Positions 1 to 11,819 of a stretch of 64,000 bases of DNA are shown piece by piece. The number at the start of each line of letters is the position of its first letter. The first letter of the stretch is position 1. A program made the position numbers and the translations under genes. The notes under the pieces were generated by a model. That model saw only the letters and a program-made list of their open reading frames with translations, was not told the DNA's origin and ran no database searches. This DNA is from Epiperipatus broadwayi (taxonomy: Eukaryota; Onychophora; Udeonychophora; Euonychophora; Peripatidae), in NCBI GenBank assembly GCA_028023455.1, contig JAQFVV010006200.1, positions 4,687,860 to 4,751,859 on the forward strand. The letters run 5' to 3'.

Positions 1-160
1 CCTTCAATTCTTTCAGTGATCTCAGCTGGACGGCTTTCCCTCTCCCTCCTTCAAATCCTAGCCTCAACAATCAAGCCTCTGCCACTTTGTTTTTATTTTC
101 TGAAGTCTTTCATTCTTCTCCTATTTATCCACAACAATGGCCTTGCATAATATCTTGCGT
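1..160. other. GC-richer edge segment with open frames, unassigned
   Basis: The first ~160 bases are less AT-rich than what follows. They are open on the plus strand in frame 3 for about 56 codons and in frame 1 for about 48. The segment runs off the window edge, so it could be the end of an exon or of a mobile element. I recognise no family, and no splice or polyadenylation signal decides the matter. Confidence 0.15.
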
Positions 161-940
161 TGAAGTTTAGTAGACAGACGTTTTTTTTTTTTTATGACCG
201 GATTCGATTAAGCGACACCTAGTTGACTTGAGATGAAATGACGCAAAGAACAAAGTATTTATCATTTCTCATTTAACTTTTGTTATTGTTTATCTTGTAA
301 TTTTTAAAAAAAAATAATAACCATGTCTGCGCTACATACTAATTAGTTAATCACTAATGTTATTATTATTATTTTTACTTAGAAGAAGAAAAAAAAGTAT
401 GTAGTGTTGTTAAATGAAGTAATATTTGTTCTGGTTGATATATATATAAAATCCGTTCTGTCTCTACCTTATTAACCTTTTCTATATAAAATTTTCAGTA
501 TACATGTATAACAGTCGTTATCATCAACATCATCATTAGATATTTATAGTCAATTGCAGGCAATGGACAGCGTTTAATTGGATTGATATTAAAAAAAAAT
601 ATTCGCTTTATTATCTCTTTAAATCCTTTCCAAGTATAATATACAATAATCATCATCAGAAATTGGCAATTAGAAGAGACAATCTCCGCAATCCAAAGTT
701 TATAATAAGATTTACTTTTTTTCTAATGATTTAGAAAATTTTGTGATTTGGTTATTTCGTCTTAAATCGGATAAATCTTTAGTAAATCGCTTCTTAACCT
801 CTCAGTATTCAATTGAAAGCAATATTTATTTACTAATTGATATAATCTTGCCAGCCCATCTTCATTTAAATTTTTAAAATATCTAAAATAATATTTAAAT
901 GCATTTGCAGCATATATATATACACTTTAAGTTAGATGTG
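161..940. other. AT-rich spacer, nothing recognised
   Basis: Low-complexity AT-rich DNA with homopolymer runs and short ATT repeats. I see no coding, RNA or mobile-element signature. Confidence 0.5.
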
Positions 941-1250
941 ATTAAAGGGGATTTGAACCCAGACTTTGAAGCTCCCTTTAGTCATCCACTACATCTATAT
1001 AATCGATACACACGACTACATACATGTGAAAAAGATAAATTATCTCCTGTACAAGTTTTTCGTGCTGAACCAGCACTCATCAGTTGGTCCGAATCATCAT
1101 CTTCCACATGTATATATAACCAGTGCTCGGTTTATATTAAAATAGCAAATGTTCAAATCTTAACGGGCAGGCTTCAATCTTCTCCACTCTCCAACCATTC
1201 GGCCATCTATATCATTGAAAATCTGATGATGGCTTGTTCAAAGAAACCCC
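941..1250 (-). repeat. Dispersed repeat D, diverged minus-strand copy
   Basis: On the minus strand this matches the ~480-bp repeat seen at 1755-2232 and 13085-13565. Shared blocks include the segment meaning 'tcagttggtcc' near 1080, the 'gggcaggcttcaatct' block near 1165 and the 'gaaaatctgatgatgg' block near 1215. Its outer end carries the reverse complement of a tRNA B-box-like string (ggatttgaaccc near 949). An open frame overlaps this copy, but it is only the chance openness of the repeat and is not called a gene. The copy is clearly diverged from the others. Confidence 0.7.
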
Positions 1251-1754
1251 TTGTTTGCCAATTTTTTATTCTTTCTATTTTTTATTACAATAAGCAATAT
1301 TCTAACTCATTTCTATTTGTTACGAGTACTTTCGTTTTATTTTAAATCCAAACAATATACTGTATGTCGCCAACCCATTTCTTATCTCATAATCTGAAAC
1401 ATTTCTATTTTAATTTTTTTTTTCAGACTGCCTCTATGGCTAAATTAGTTGGCCATCCATTTATTGTTAATAAATGAACACCAAATCATTCTTAGATAAA
1501 TAAACAAAATATTCCCCTCCCTCTAAAAATCTTCCTAATCTAGAATTTAACTATCTTGTGAGCAATGGTTTCTCTATTACTGCTACTCTCTGGAGGGATT
1601 TTGGAGAAGTCTTTGCTAAGATTGTTTTATTTTTTTAGATTTTGATTAAATTTATGCATATATATTGATAAGATTTATTCAACTACAGCTGCAAAGAGTT
1701 AATCTCGAACAATGACTGATTGACTAGAAAGTTTAAGAATCTTCATTGGAAAAA
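1251..1754. other. AT-rich spacer, nothing recognised
   Basis: AT-rich DNA between two copies of repeat D in opposite orientation. No gene or element signature is visible. Confidence 0.4.
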
Positions 1755-2232
1755 GTTTTTTTTTTTTATATAAGCCTGTGTATTTCAGCTATTACATATT
1801 AGAGATGTCTGCCTATCCCTTGTATATGTATTTAATGGATTATTTCCTGTACATGAGGGTTAAGATTGACCTTAGGTCAACATGGGTGTGACAATAATCT
1901 CAGCCTCAGGGTGGCCTTTGAGCGTTCCATCATCAGATTTTCAATTGGATGAACAGTTGAAGAGTTGGCGTGTTGAGTAGATTGAAGCCTGTCCATTAAA
2001 GTAGGAGGATTTGCTATCTTAATATATTTCTGAGCACTTGTAGCATATATGTATAGAGATGATAATCTGGACCAACTGATGATTGCTGGTTTAGCATGAA
2101 ATATGTATATTGGTGATTATTTATCTTTTTGACATATGTGTGTTCAGGTGTATCAGTGTTGTGAGATAGTGTGGAGAGTGGTGGGTCATGTGAAAGTCTG
2201 TGCTCATACCCTGTCTATTAAAAAAAAAAGAA
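1755..2232 (+). repeat. Dispersed repeat D, near full-length plus-strand copy
   Basis: This begins with the 'aagcctgtgtatttcag' block, passes through the conserved 'gaccttaggtcaacatggg', 'tcagattttcaattggat' and 'ggaccaactgatgattgctg' blocks, and ends with 'gtgaaagtctgtgctcat' followed by an A-rich tail at 2221-2236. The same order of blocks occurs in the array at 11.9-13.6 kb and, more diverged, at 40.9 and 44.1 kb. No coding capacity is convincing. The A-rich end and the tRNA-like string at the end of some copies suggest a non-autonomous retroelement, but that is inference. Confidence 0.75.
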
Positions 2233-2270
2233 AAAAGATCTTAGTTTAGTTGTATTTATTGGACTTTTTT

Positions 2271-2466
2271 CATAGAATAGCTCAGTTGGTTAGAGCAATA
2301 CCATAAAATTCAATATTCAAGAATATCAGGTTCAATTCCCATGCCAGTACTATCAATGACAGACCAGCAACACCTGAAGAAGAGAGGATAATATCTATCG
2401 AAACTTATGCAATTATTAACAGTTGAATGTAATTTGAAAATTTAAATAAAGTTAAATTTTTCTAAA
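2271..2466 (+). mobile_element. tRNA-derived SINE, family B
   Basis: The head reads atagctcagttggttagagc (2277-2296), an excellent tRNA D-arm/A box, followed by ggttcaattccc (about 2330), a B box. A non-tRNA body follows, including 'acctgaagaagagaggat', and it ends in an AT-rich tail finishing 'aatttttctaaa'. A second copy with the same head and tail lies at 15581-15785. The stems of a functional tRNA are not conserved, so this is a SINE and not a tRNA gene. No clear target-site duplication was found. Confidence 0.75.
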
Positions 2467-3545
2467 ATCATTCAATATTTAATATTAGATGATGGAAATA
2501 GTCCAGTATTTAATTACAACTAAATACCATCATCACAAATCTTCAGGAAAACATCATAGTTTAGTCTATGTAATTGAAAAGTAGAGTCCGGCTCCAATTT
2601 TCATGTTTGAATATGACTTGATCAAGTGACTATGTATGATAAAATAAATAAATGTTACCTCATGTAACACATTTAATGTTTGTCTACAGCATTCTTTGAA
2701 TGATTAATAAAGTGTCGAACTTCCAATATTAATAAAAATACACATGTCATTAATAAAATCGTGTAATCTGCTATGAATTATCTTTAAAAGCTAAATAAAT
2801 AATATTTATTTAATAAATTCCTGTTAGTAATTCTCATGCTGATAAAATACCAGTTAAGAAAGATACTCTGTTGCATGAGTTATTGTTGCAAGGTCTATTC
2901 CATTTACTAATTACATTAACATAAGCTTAATTATATGTACATATTATAAATTTACAGGTGAGGCATGAAATAGTATATATTTAGATATATATTTTCTCTT
3001 ACTCAATTCATGATCAATAATGAACTACATCTTACAGTATTTATGTCCAAATAATCAAAAAACTTTTTTCAGTGGTCAAAGAACTTATATAAAAATGAAT
3101 TTAGATTATAACAAATGTGAAAATGAAAATTTATATGTTGCAGATATAAACAATGTTAGATGAATTTGGCTTCATTTAACATTCTTAAGGCAAAGTGAAC
3201 AATTTATAAAATCTGAGAAAGGCCAAAGTTATTATTACTATGTAAATATTATAAATTTAAGGTGTGAACTAGTATGTAAAATATTGTAAATTTATCATAT
3301 TGTGGTCCATTTTTGCTTGCTTAGCAATTTGGAGATTAATTCCGTGAGACTTAGCATTTGATTTATCATATAATGAATTGGAAAGATCATAGCTCTGAAT
3401 ATTTTATATATATTTAACAAATAAGAAATGGAGAGAATAATGACATTTACTTCTAGCTTAGTAATAAATTACTATTCTTGACTAACATCATTCTCTATTA
3501 TTATCAGTCAACTACAAGATAAAAGTTTCTGTAAATTTATTATAG
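2467..3545. other. AT-rich spacer with a short repeat motif
   Basis: Nothing gene-like. At 2485-2560 a segment containing 'gatgatggaaatagtcca' and 'ccatcatcacaaa' also occurs at 53415-53490, so a small dispersed repeat is present. Confidence 0.4.
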
Positions 3546-3546
3546 C

Positions 3547-3684
3547 GCTTCTGCCCTATGCAGTTTGACACAGTTGGTAGAACATCTGATGTGGGATTTG
3601 GAAGTCCCAGTATAGATTCTGGAACTCACAAGTCTGGCACACACATTTCTTGTGAACTCCTGAGTAATAAAGGCATATGCCATT
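3547..3684 (+). mobile_element. tRNA-derived SINE, family C
   Basis: The tRNA-like head starts near 3553 (gccctatgcagtttgacac, agttggtag as A-box remnant, tagattctgg as decayed B box), followed by the family body 'actcacaagtctggcac' and 'cttgtgaactcctgagtaat'. A second copy follows directly at 3687-3812, so the two form a head-to-tail pair with the shared boundary string 'catatgcc'. Other family C copies lie at 33858, 38321, 44388 and 55515. Confidence 0.7.
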
Positions 3685-3686
3685 TT

Positions 3687-3812
3687 TTATCCTGCATGGT
3701 TTGGTGCAATAGGTAGAGTGTCTGACTTGGGATCGGGAGGTCTCAGGCTAGCAATCACAAGTCTGGCACTCAAACTTCTTATGAATTCCCAAGCAATAAA
3801 TTATATGCCTTT
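3687..3812 (+). mobile_element. tRNA-derived SINE, family C, second tandem copy
   Basis: Same order of blocks as the preceding copy: ctgcatggtttggtgcaat, aggtagagtgtctgacttgg, cacaagtctggcactcaaac, cttatgaattcccaagcaat. The tRNA head is slightly better preserved than in the first copy. Confidence 0.7.
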
Positions 3813-3904
3813 TTATAGCACTTAAGATTCATAAATGTTCTTTCCCATATTATTACAGTCAAATCTTGTCATAATCCCATAGTTCCATTTCAGTCTTTTA
3901 AGGT

Positions 3905-4025
3905 GACCAATGCTCTGCATAGTTTAGGGCAGTCCTAGAGTCTCAAGTTCTAGGACTAAAGGTTTCATATTAATTCTATTTCTGGCACTATTGGCACCAA
4001 ACATCTTACAATTTCCCCAATCTGA
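3905..4025 (+). mobile_element. Family C SINE, highly diverged copy
   Basis: This is recognisable from gcatagtttagggcag at the head and tctggcac plus ccaaacatcttacaatttcc in the body, in the family order. It is weaker than the two copies before it. Confidence 0.45.
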
Positions 4026-5090
4026 GCAATTGACCACTTAACTGTGTGTGTGTCCAATAATATCAACAGTTTGTTTTCAAGAGATAAACAGTGATACACC
4101 AATTGCTGAGTAGATTCTAAGTAACTCAAATTTAGGAACATATTTTTTTATTGTATTTTAAGTAATTTAAAATAAAATAAAAAATTATTAAATTACAATT
4201 TATAAAATAATACAAGCATAATTATGTTAATCGAGTTCTCTACAATTTGTAAATTTCTACCATCTGGATAAAATAATGAGGCAGTTTTTTGATGTAAGTT
4301 AAGATTTAATTAAATAAAAAAAAGTTTTTATTCATAAACATATATACCTATTAAATATAATAAATTAATGTATGTAATTAATTTTTACAAAAAATTAATC
4401 TTTACAAATATTCTGGATTTTGACCTATAATTTTTACATAACTTAGCAAACTCTATCAATTGACATTTGAGTGTTATATTTATGATTTATATATACACAT
4501 AATTTAAAATAAATATTTTTAAAAATCACATTTAAATATTTGTTAACTAATATGCTTAATTGATAAAAGTACTATGTATTTATTTTCATTTTTTAATCAA
4601 TTTTATTTATTTAAAAAAAAGTGTTAGAGGATACATATCTTTAAATCAGCTGATAAGAAGTTTGCAACACACATTTTTAAAAATAGATTTTATGAACAAC
4701 CTAATAATGTTAACAAAACAAAAAAATGATGAAAAATTAGTTTAAAAATTTGCATTTTGGTTTATTACTATATAAAAAGAAATATATAGAGTATTTATAC
4801 ATATATTAAACTTAATAATCATTTACAATTAATATTTGTTTAAGATTCAAGCATTATACATATTCTTTGGTTAAATTATTTTTCATACTCAAAAGTCCAG
4901 TAAAGCTCAGGAACAAAGATACTGAATGGTTAGCATTGCGATGCAAGAAGACCTAACAAAATGAAAAGATTTTCAAACAGTACCATAACTAAATAAAAAT
5001 GGAATACATAAAGCATTGGATTTTTAAGTTATTTTTTATCTGAGAAACCTTTGTGCACTTAAAATCATAAGTATATGTATATTGTAATTA
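4026..5090. other. AT-rich spacer, nothing recognised
   Basis: Very AT-rich. It contains only a 61-codon open frame at 4560-4745 of low complexity, which is not credible as a gene. Confidence 0.45.
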
Positions 5091-5094
5091 ATAA

Positions 5095-7900
5095 TAAACA
5101 GCTCATAAATGAGTATGACCATTCTAATTCCAAAAAAAAAAAGAAGAAAACTGTTCTTGAAATGAGTTTTATAAAGACTCTATAAACCAATCTATGAATC
5201 ACAAATACATCTATAGATAGAACATAAACTGATCCATTTTTCTGTTTACTTGATATTTTATAATGTTTTTACATTTTTCCATTAGAATAATTTTCGTTCT
5301 GAAATAATTCAACACTATGCTTAATTGGAGCTCTCTGATGTATTCTAGTTTTAGTCATATTTTTCTAATGAAAACAATTGACTTTGCACTTATTTATATG
5401 AGGTCTCTCTCTCTCCCATAAAAACCATGCTCAAGTTTACCATAAAACACTCTTTCAGGAAGTCTTGTATTGTTCATTCATTTTACATGTCTAATCCTAT
5501 GAAGGTATGATTTTACACTAGTGGACTTTATTGTATCACATTCAGAAAGTTGAAGAAAATATTGCTTGGTTATAAGATTGGTTATAAAACCAATCAATAC
5601 ATTTTTCAACTTTCTGGATATGAACTTGCTTTTGTCTTTGAAAATTTTAGAGGTTCCTTAAGTAAAACTTTTCTATTGCATCAATAGGATGTCAAAATCT
5701 CACTTCCATACAATAAATTTAATAAAATAACAGCTTTATATACAGCTAACATAATTGCAGTAGTCATTTCCTCGTCTATCTTTCAACTTATTAAAAAATA
5801 GCAGCATATTTGAGTCTGTGTTGGATCTCAACACCTCAGTCCATTTTTCTGCTTATAAATTACCAAGAGATTTAAACAAATTATATTTTCAAGTTGATAC
5901 AGAACTTGACTTTTTTTGAATATTATTAATAAATCAAAGTCTTTATCAGTTACATTGAAAACATTAAGTACATTTTGTAAATCGTGTTTTAAACGGCAAA
6001 AATAGCACAATCGTCAACATGTTGTAAATTCAACATCCAAAAAGAAATAGTTTTTGTTTTCATTTTTAATTGATTCAAATTAAAAATCCCATCATGAAAC
6101 TTATAGTGTGTTTTGATTCCTGTTTGATTAAGCTGCCTATAAACCCAAAAACTATCACAAAATTTAAACATTGTTGGAGAAAATATATATTCTTGTTAAA
6201 CACCAGTTTTCATTTCAAATGCTTTAGATTTTCTACTTATATTTAATTCCTCTCATTCCATCATGTAGAAGTTGTAAAACAAAAAAAAACATTTTAATTG
6301 ACAGTTAATTAATTTTAAACAATGCCATATACATAATGTCTTAACTGAAACAAATACTTTGATCAAATCAATAAAAGCAAGATATAATTCACACCTTTAT
6401 TTCTGGCACTTTTCTTGCATTTTCCTGGCAGCAAAAACCATGTCTATATTGCTTTTTTTTTTTCCATATGTCATAGCATTGGCTGGGAGGCGAACCCAAA
6501 ACCGTCTGCAACCAACTACTTGCTTGCAAGGTGGCTGTGATAATCTCTTGGCTGATTCTCTAAAATCACAACTGGAAGCAGCCTATTTAATAAAATTTTT
6601 TAAAAGTATCTTTGATGTAGTGGATAATAATGATATACCACAATAATTACTATAATCTTGTTTATTCATTTGGTTTTAAAAATTGAAACAATAAAAGTAT
6701 CCTTAAGATCAAATGAAACAGCTTTATGGGTCAATATATTCCTAAAAAATTTCATTATTTTTGAAGCTAACATTACACCTCCATATTTTAGAATATCCTC
6801 AGATATTTCATCAGGACCTGTAGCCTTTCTATTTTTAAGATTTCAAAGAATTGTTTTGATTTCACTAAGTTGGATAACTTTATCCAAATCTACATATAGA
6901 TATATCATTAAAAGTCATTGTAATTTTGGTATCATTAGTCAAAAGATGATCAAAATACTTCTACCTTTTCAAAATATCATGTCATCATTTAAGAAAATAC
7001 TATTGTGGGATTTAATAGGAGTGTGATATGGATTTCTCAGGTTCATATATTGCTTTTAATGCAGCAAAAATGAGATCTAGGATAACCAATACAGTAAATA
7101 TATGACCTTTTTTGTAATTTTAATCCACCCATCATTTTAGAGCTTTCTTGTCAATCATTCAACTTCTGCTTTGGATCTTTATATTTATTATGAAGTTCAA
7201 CATTTAATCTATTTTTTTTTTTGCCAAACAGAAAATGTCACAGGTTTTATTTTAATCAAATCATTAATAATAAGATCATTGTCAGAAAACTATTCATGAT
7301 TCTTTTTTTTAAATGAATTTAAGAATAGATTTATTTATGTTCATAATAGACACTTTCAGAATATGGCAGTCCTGATGATCCAGATTTACAGTTCTAGTGT
7401 CTAATAATAGCGTCTAAAATTTATTATGTATAAAAGATTCTTTTAAAGAACAAAAATCAATTTTCTTATGAATATAATTTGAATAATATCTATTTTTAAC
7501 TCCAACTGTCATGTAAATCTTGGAGTATACTAATTTATGATATGTCTAACAATTGTATAATATCAACTTCCCTCATATGATGATCCTTAACTATGATCCT
7601 AATCAATTGAATGCCATTGTTTTGAATGTAAATGTATCCATGTTTCTCTACAGTGCTTTTTTTCTGCCTAATGAATTGTTGTAATCGTCAATGCATTCTT
7701 GTACAACAATTCAATAATAACAGACTATTTGAATTTACAGCTCCCATACCATTGTTTTTAAAAGATTTTGGCCTAAAATCTACTATTTTGTTCCCTTTTT
7801 TCTAGTTTAGAAAATTAATTTTCTCTAAAACTGTCCCTATTAAAAAGGGGAGCTTCTTAGCTGTCTTTTTATATACAAGCTATATCAACAATGTAATCAC
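5095..7900 (-). pseudogene. Ancient non-LTR retrotransposon (LINE-2 type), endonuclease-RT relic
   Basis: Read on the minus strand, the stretch keeps the order endonuclease, reverse transcriptase, C-terminal region of a LINE ORF, but with many stops and frameshifts. Visible pieces are an endonuclease part near 7570-7790 (peptides like ETWIHLHSKQWHSID), the RT entry motif near 6770-6835 (GPDEISEDILKYGG), the RT motif near 6360-6420 (AFIDLIK), an RT core piece near 6015-6030 (LNLQHVDDCAIFAV, where HVDD stands for the usual YADD), and a C-terminal piece near 5450-5500. The family is widespread in animals as single-ORF EN-RT elements. A family A SINE interrupts it at 6453-6557. It is far too broken to be active. 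Exact ends are uncertain because the flanks have decayed to background. Confidence 0.75.
6453..6557 (-). mobile_element. tRNA-derived SINE, family A, inserted in the LINE relic
   Basis: On the minus strand: tRNA-like head, then cttgcaagcaagtagttgg, a B box (gggttcgcctccc), the family tail 'tatgacatatgg', and an A run (T run at 6453-6463 on the plus strand). It matches the copy at 16186-16291 closely. RT-coding LINE sequence lies on both sides, so the SINE is the younger insertion. No clear target-site duplication was found. Confidence 0.8.
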
Positions 7901-7989
7901 AAGTAAGAATAATTTCAACTTTTGTAAAAATGCTATGTAAATATATGGCAGCCATTGAAATTACAAAAGATTTCTACAGAGATTTTACC

Positions 7990-9065
7990 TTTTAATGAAA
8001 ATTTTCATTTCAATTAATTTTATTGAATGAATGAGAGTCCAGTTGTTGGGAGGGCCTCCAGGGACCTAAATCCTAGTTCTTTAGAGAGAGGGGACTGGGA
8101 TGAGGTTGCTGTGGTGATCGTTACCAACATTGGTTTTTCTCATTCACAAGATAGGAAAAATAATGTTATTTATGGCAATTTTTTAACATTATCGTCTTAG
8201 ATGATTTTATTCATGTATTATTGCAAAATAAGTTGCAGTTTGGCCTCATGATGCTAATTGCAAGTGATTCATCTTATTTAATTTTATTACTTCTAATGTT
8301 GTTATTGATAGGGCTGGCCTTTTGCTGTTCATGTGATTTTCATGATGGATTAGAATAGTTGAGACATTTTGAAACTTGGATTTTTTCCTTGTTCTCCATA
8401 GTTTTTCCATAATTTTTCCAAAGTATTCAGGATTGCTCTCTTGTGAAGATATTTGAGGCCATATATAAGAACTGAACAGTAGATTGATCTAGTCTGTATT
8501 TTATTTTATCTCCAAGTGTTTTTTTATTTTTCAACTTATCTATCGCAAATTGGATTTCTCAATATTGGACTCCTAAAACACTATTCATATTTGAACTCTA
8601 GACTTTACAAATATATCCTAATTGTACTTTTTGATTAAAATTTTCATTACATTCAACTTTTCTGATTGGATGAGAGAATCTGGTTGTTGGGAGGGGCACC
8701 AGAGGCCTAAATACTGGTTCTTTTGAGGGAGAGGGCTTGGATGAGAGTGCTGTGGGAATCATCACCAATATTGATTTTCTCATTCACAAGGAAGGAAAAA
8801 AATGCTACTCATAGCATTTTTTTTTAGGATTATTGTTATAAATGATTTTATTCAAGTATTATTGTAAAGTAAGCTGCAGTTTGGCCTAATGATTTTAATT
8901 GCAAGATGATTCACCCTATTTAAATTTATTATTTCCAATGTTGTTATCTCCCAAGTGTTTTCTTATTCTCAACTTATCTATCGCAAATTAGATTTCTCAA
9001 TATTGTACTCCTAAAATGCTGCTCATATTTAAACTCTAGACTTTACAAATAATTCATAATTGTAA
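7990..9065. repeat. Diverged tandem duplication, units of ~630 and ~430 bp
   Basis: Unit 1 (about 7990-8634) and unit 2 (about 8635-9065) share the same blocks in the same order: 'gttgttgggagggg..cc', 'ctttgagggagagg', 'tttctcattcacaag', 'gcagtttggcct', 'caacttatctatcgcaaatt', 'aactctagactttacaaat'. Unit 2 lacks about 190 bp present in the middle of unit 1. The G-rich 100-bp core stands out from the AT background and suggests that the duplicated piece is itself an unidentified repeat. Confidence 0.75.
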
Positions 9066-9229
9066 CATAGATTGTCTTTAATGATTAATCTTCTCGTGGA
9101 TTAATGCTTTGAGTTACCATGGGTTGATCAATTTCTGGAAATGCTATGGACAAAAAAATTCAATGTATCATTTCAAATCTCCATATTATACTATGTAAAT
9201 CAATATTTACCTTGTAAAATATTTTTTAA

Positions 9230-9462
9230 ATGTTTGCAACCCGTGTGATCGCTCGCTCAATGTGGACATGCGACTTGGACCTGCAACCAAAGACTTTTCT
9301 TGGCCTGGGCTACACACCCTTTCCACATCCCTTCCCCTTTTCATATGTATCCTTTCCTTTTCACTGTGTTGTTCCTGAATTTCATTTTATCATGTAATCA
9401 CTTCTTTGTAAACCTTTTTTTAACTGTATTCTTTTGATAAGTAAATTTTCATCACTGAGAGA
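9230..9462. repeat. GC-richer segment, probably the end of an unidentified element
   Basis: About 130 bp with balanced composition (9236-9365) followed by T-rich sequence and an A run, quite unlike the surrounding DNA. It has the look of a retroelement 3' end, but no open frame or family motif is visible. Confidence 0.35.
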
Positions 9463-11815
9463 AAAAAATCTACTATTTAAACCATGACATGCATTAAAAT
9501 TACTAAGAAAAAAATCGATCTTTTAATGCTGTAATAACGCTATTCAACTAAACATAACAGCTTTCTTTTCTAAATCCTTTGAGTCTAACATTGGAGCTTT
9601 GGCACTAACAAAATAAGCACTATACCATTGTGCAAGTCAAGTTTTAACACTATTAACCTGTCACTGATACAACAAAAGTCTAACAATACTAAGATACTAA
9701 TTAAAATCCAAAACCATGCATGTGCTTTTTACTAACTGATCTTCATTTCCAGAAAAAAAAATCCATCTATTTGTTCTATTAAACTTCCTTTCTATGAGAG
9801 ACATAGAGCATCTATATTGATCTTGAATCTTGATATCTTCTTAAATAATAATGCAGTCTTCCATTCTGGTCTTAAAGAGTTTGTATCAAGTATAGTTTGC
9901 ACATTCTATGTACCTATATTTTAAAAAAAAAAAAAACAGATTTATAATATTCACTTTTAGTATTAACATTTCCTTCTGCTTTACTACTAAACTATTGATT
10001 TCATTATTATTGTTATCAATATTCCTACAGCTTTAATTAGTAATCTATCAGGCATTATGATCTAGCCAGATTGTGTGAGACAAATCATTTTTAGATGTTT
10101 TCTAGGCCCTCCCACTTCCATGATAGGCATGGGGATCCCCAAATAGAACTGCTTAAGCATACAATCTTTGCCAGATGAACTTTTATGTCATCCAAACCCA
10201 GTTCTAAACTGACTGATTAGCAATTGTCTTGCCTCAAACAAAGATCATCATTGCTCTCTTAAGGGCTTGAACTAAATATAAAAAAAGTTCAAATAATCAT
10301 GAATTTAGTGCCTATTGGAGAATAACATTCCTCTCCCCCAACAAAAGTAAAAGGAAACTTGGGGGCTTTTATCCTGTAATTAATAGTAACTATATACCAA
10401 TTATCAACTTTTACTAAATATCTAACTAGATTATTCATGTTCTGCTACTATAAAAAGTATTAAATAAAAGAGTCACCCACCATTGATAACAATAAATAAA
10501 TCCATATTTTATTTTACTTTTGCTTTTTATGTTTCATTAATCAATATATTAAGAGAACGATTAATAAAATTGAAGTTGATATCGTTGACTCAATAGTTTG
10601 CCTCTCATGCGGATATCTAAACAAAGGTTGTTACTTATTTTAGTAAAAAATGATTTTCAATACACTAATTTTTTCTCTACAGAAATGGTAAGCACATTAA
10701 ATCTTGGATATTATGACATTAACTTCTGCCTTATTAAACAAAAACTTATCTTGTAAATTTTTAATATATTGCGCACTTCTAATTTATAATGATCTAAATG
10801 GGGTGAGGGGCATTAAAATTTATATAAAAAATTTATTTGCAAATAAAACCTATATATTACTACAAATCAGAAATACTGCAAGACATTTAAAACAATTCGT
10901 ATATACAGTTCATTGGCGCAAAACAAACAATTACATAAGTAATGTATCCTTAAATGAAAAATACATAGTAATAAAGTTGTTTTCTTTCTCATATAAACGT
11001 ATATGTGACAGTTGAATAATTCGAAAAGCTGTTAAACTTTTGCGGAGGCTGGTAATTTCTAATAATTATGGATAAAATTAAGAATAATATTTTCAACTAA
11101 AAAAAAAAAAGATTTGGATTTTTATATAAATGAAATTATCAGTAAACCCTTTTATTTTTTTTTTTATATAATCATAAGATTATTTATTATAAGCTATATA
11201 CCTATTTAGTTATATATTATTTTTTATAAATGTTTTTTGCTTTTGTCATATTTAAACTTTTATTTTTTTTAATATAAATTGACAGGTTCTAATTTTAAAA
11301 AATCCGATCTTTATTCTAATTTTTGCCAAAGTTAGATTTACAACTTTATATCCTGATCAGACATTTTTATAATTTAACTAATGCTATTTTCATTTTGATT
11401 TCTTATCATGAATTACTCAAGTTTTTGTTAACTAAATTTTAACTTTTGAATTTACTGTTTAATTCTAATTTATTTATTTTTAGCAGTTAACTATTCATTT
11501 TTTCACTGAAAATCTTTGTTCAAAAATTAGAATAATATATTTTTTTCATAGCTAACACTCTCTAAAGTCCAAATCTCGTAAATCAGATAGATATTCATTA
11601 AACGTTTTTTTTAAAACTACTTTCCCATGACAGTACAAGAAGAGCAAAAAGATTAGGTAAAGAAGGATGTAGTAGAGATTATTCATTAATAAAAAATTAA
11701 AAAAAGAAATTGATATCCTGGCAAAGTAGTTTAAAGAAACTTTTTTTGTTTTCATTAGCACCGCTCCTTCTTAATTTAATCTTCATTTCTGTAAAATGAA
11801 CAACCTATTTTATTT
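9463..11815. other. AT-rich spacer, nothing firmly recognised
   Basis: Mostly AT-rich. Segments near 9590-9650 and 10060-10270 are slightly GC-richer and may be decayed elements. The 103-codon frame at 10704-11015 is AT-driven, with Lys, Ile, Asn and Tyr dominating, and has no recognisable domain. Confidence 0.4.
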
Positions 11816-11819
11816 TATT

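Noticed and set aside
899-1345. 148-codon frame
   Set aside because: It runs across a diverged minus-strand copy of repeat D and into AT-rich DNA, with no domain.
10704-11015. 103-codon frame
   Set aside because: Dominated by AT-coded residues, with no domain and no regulatory context.
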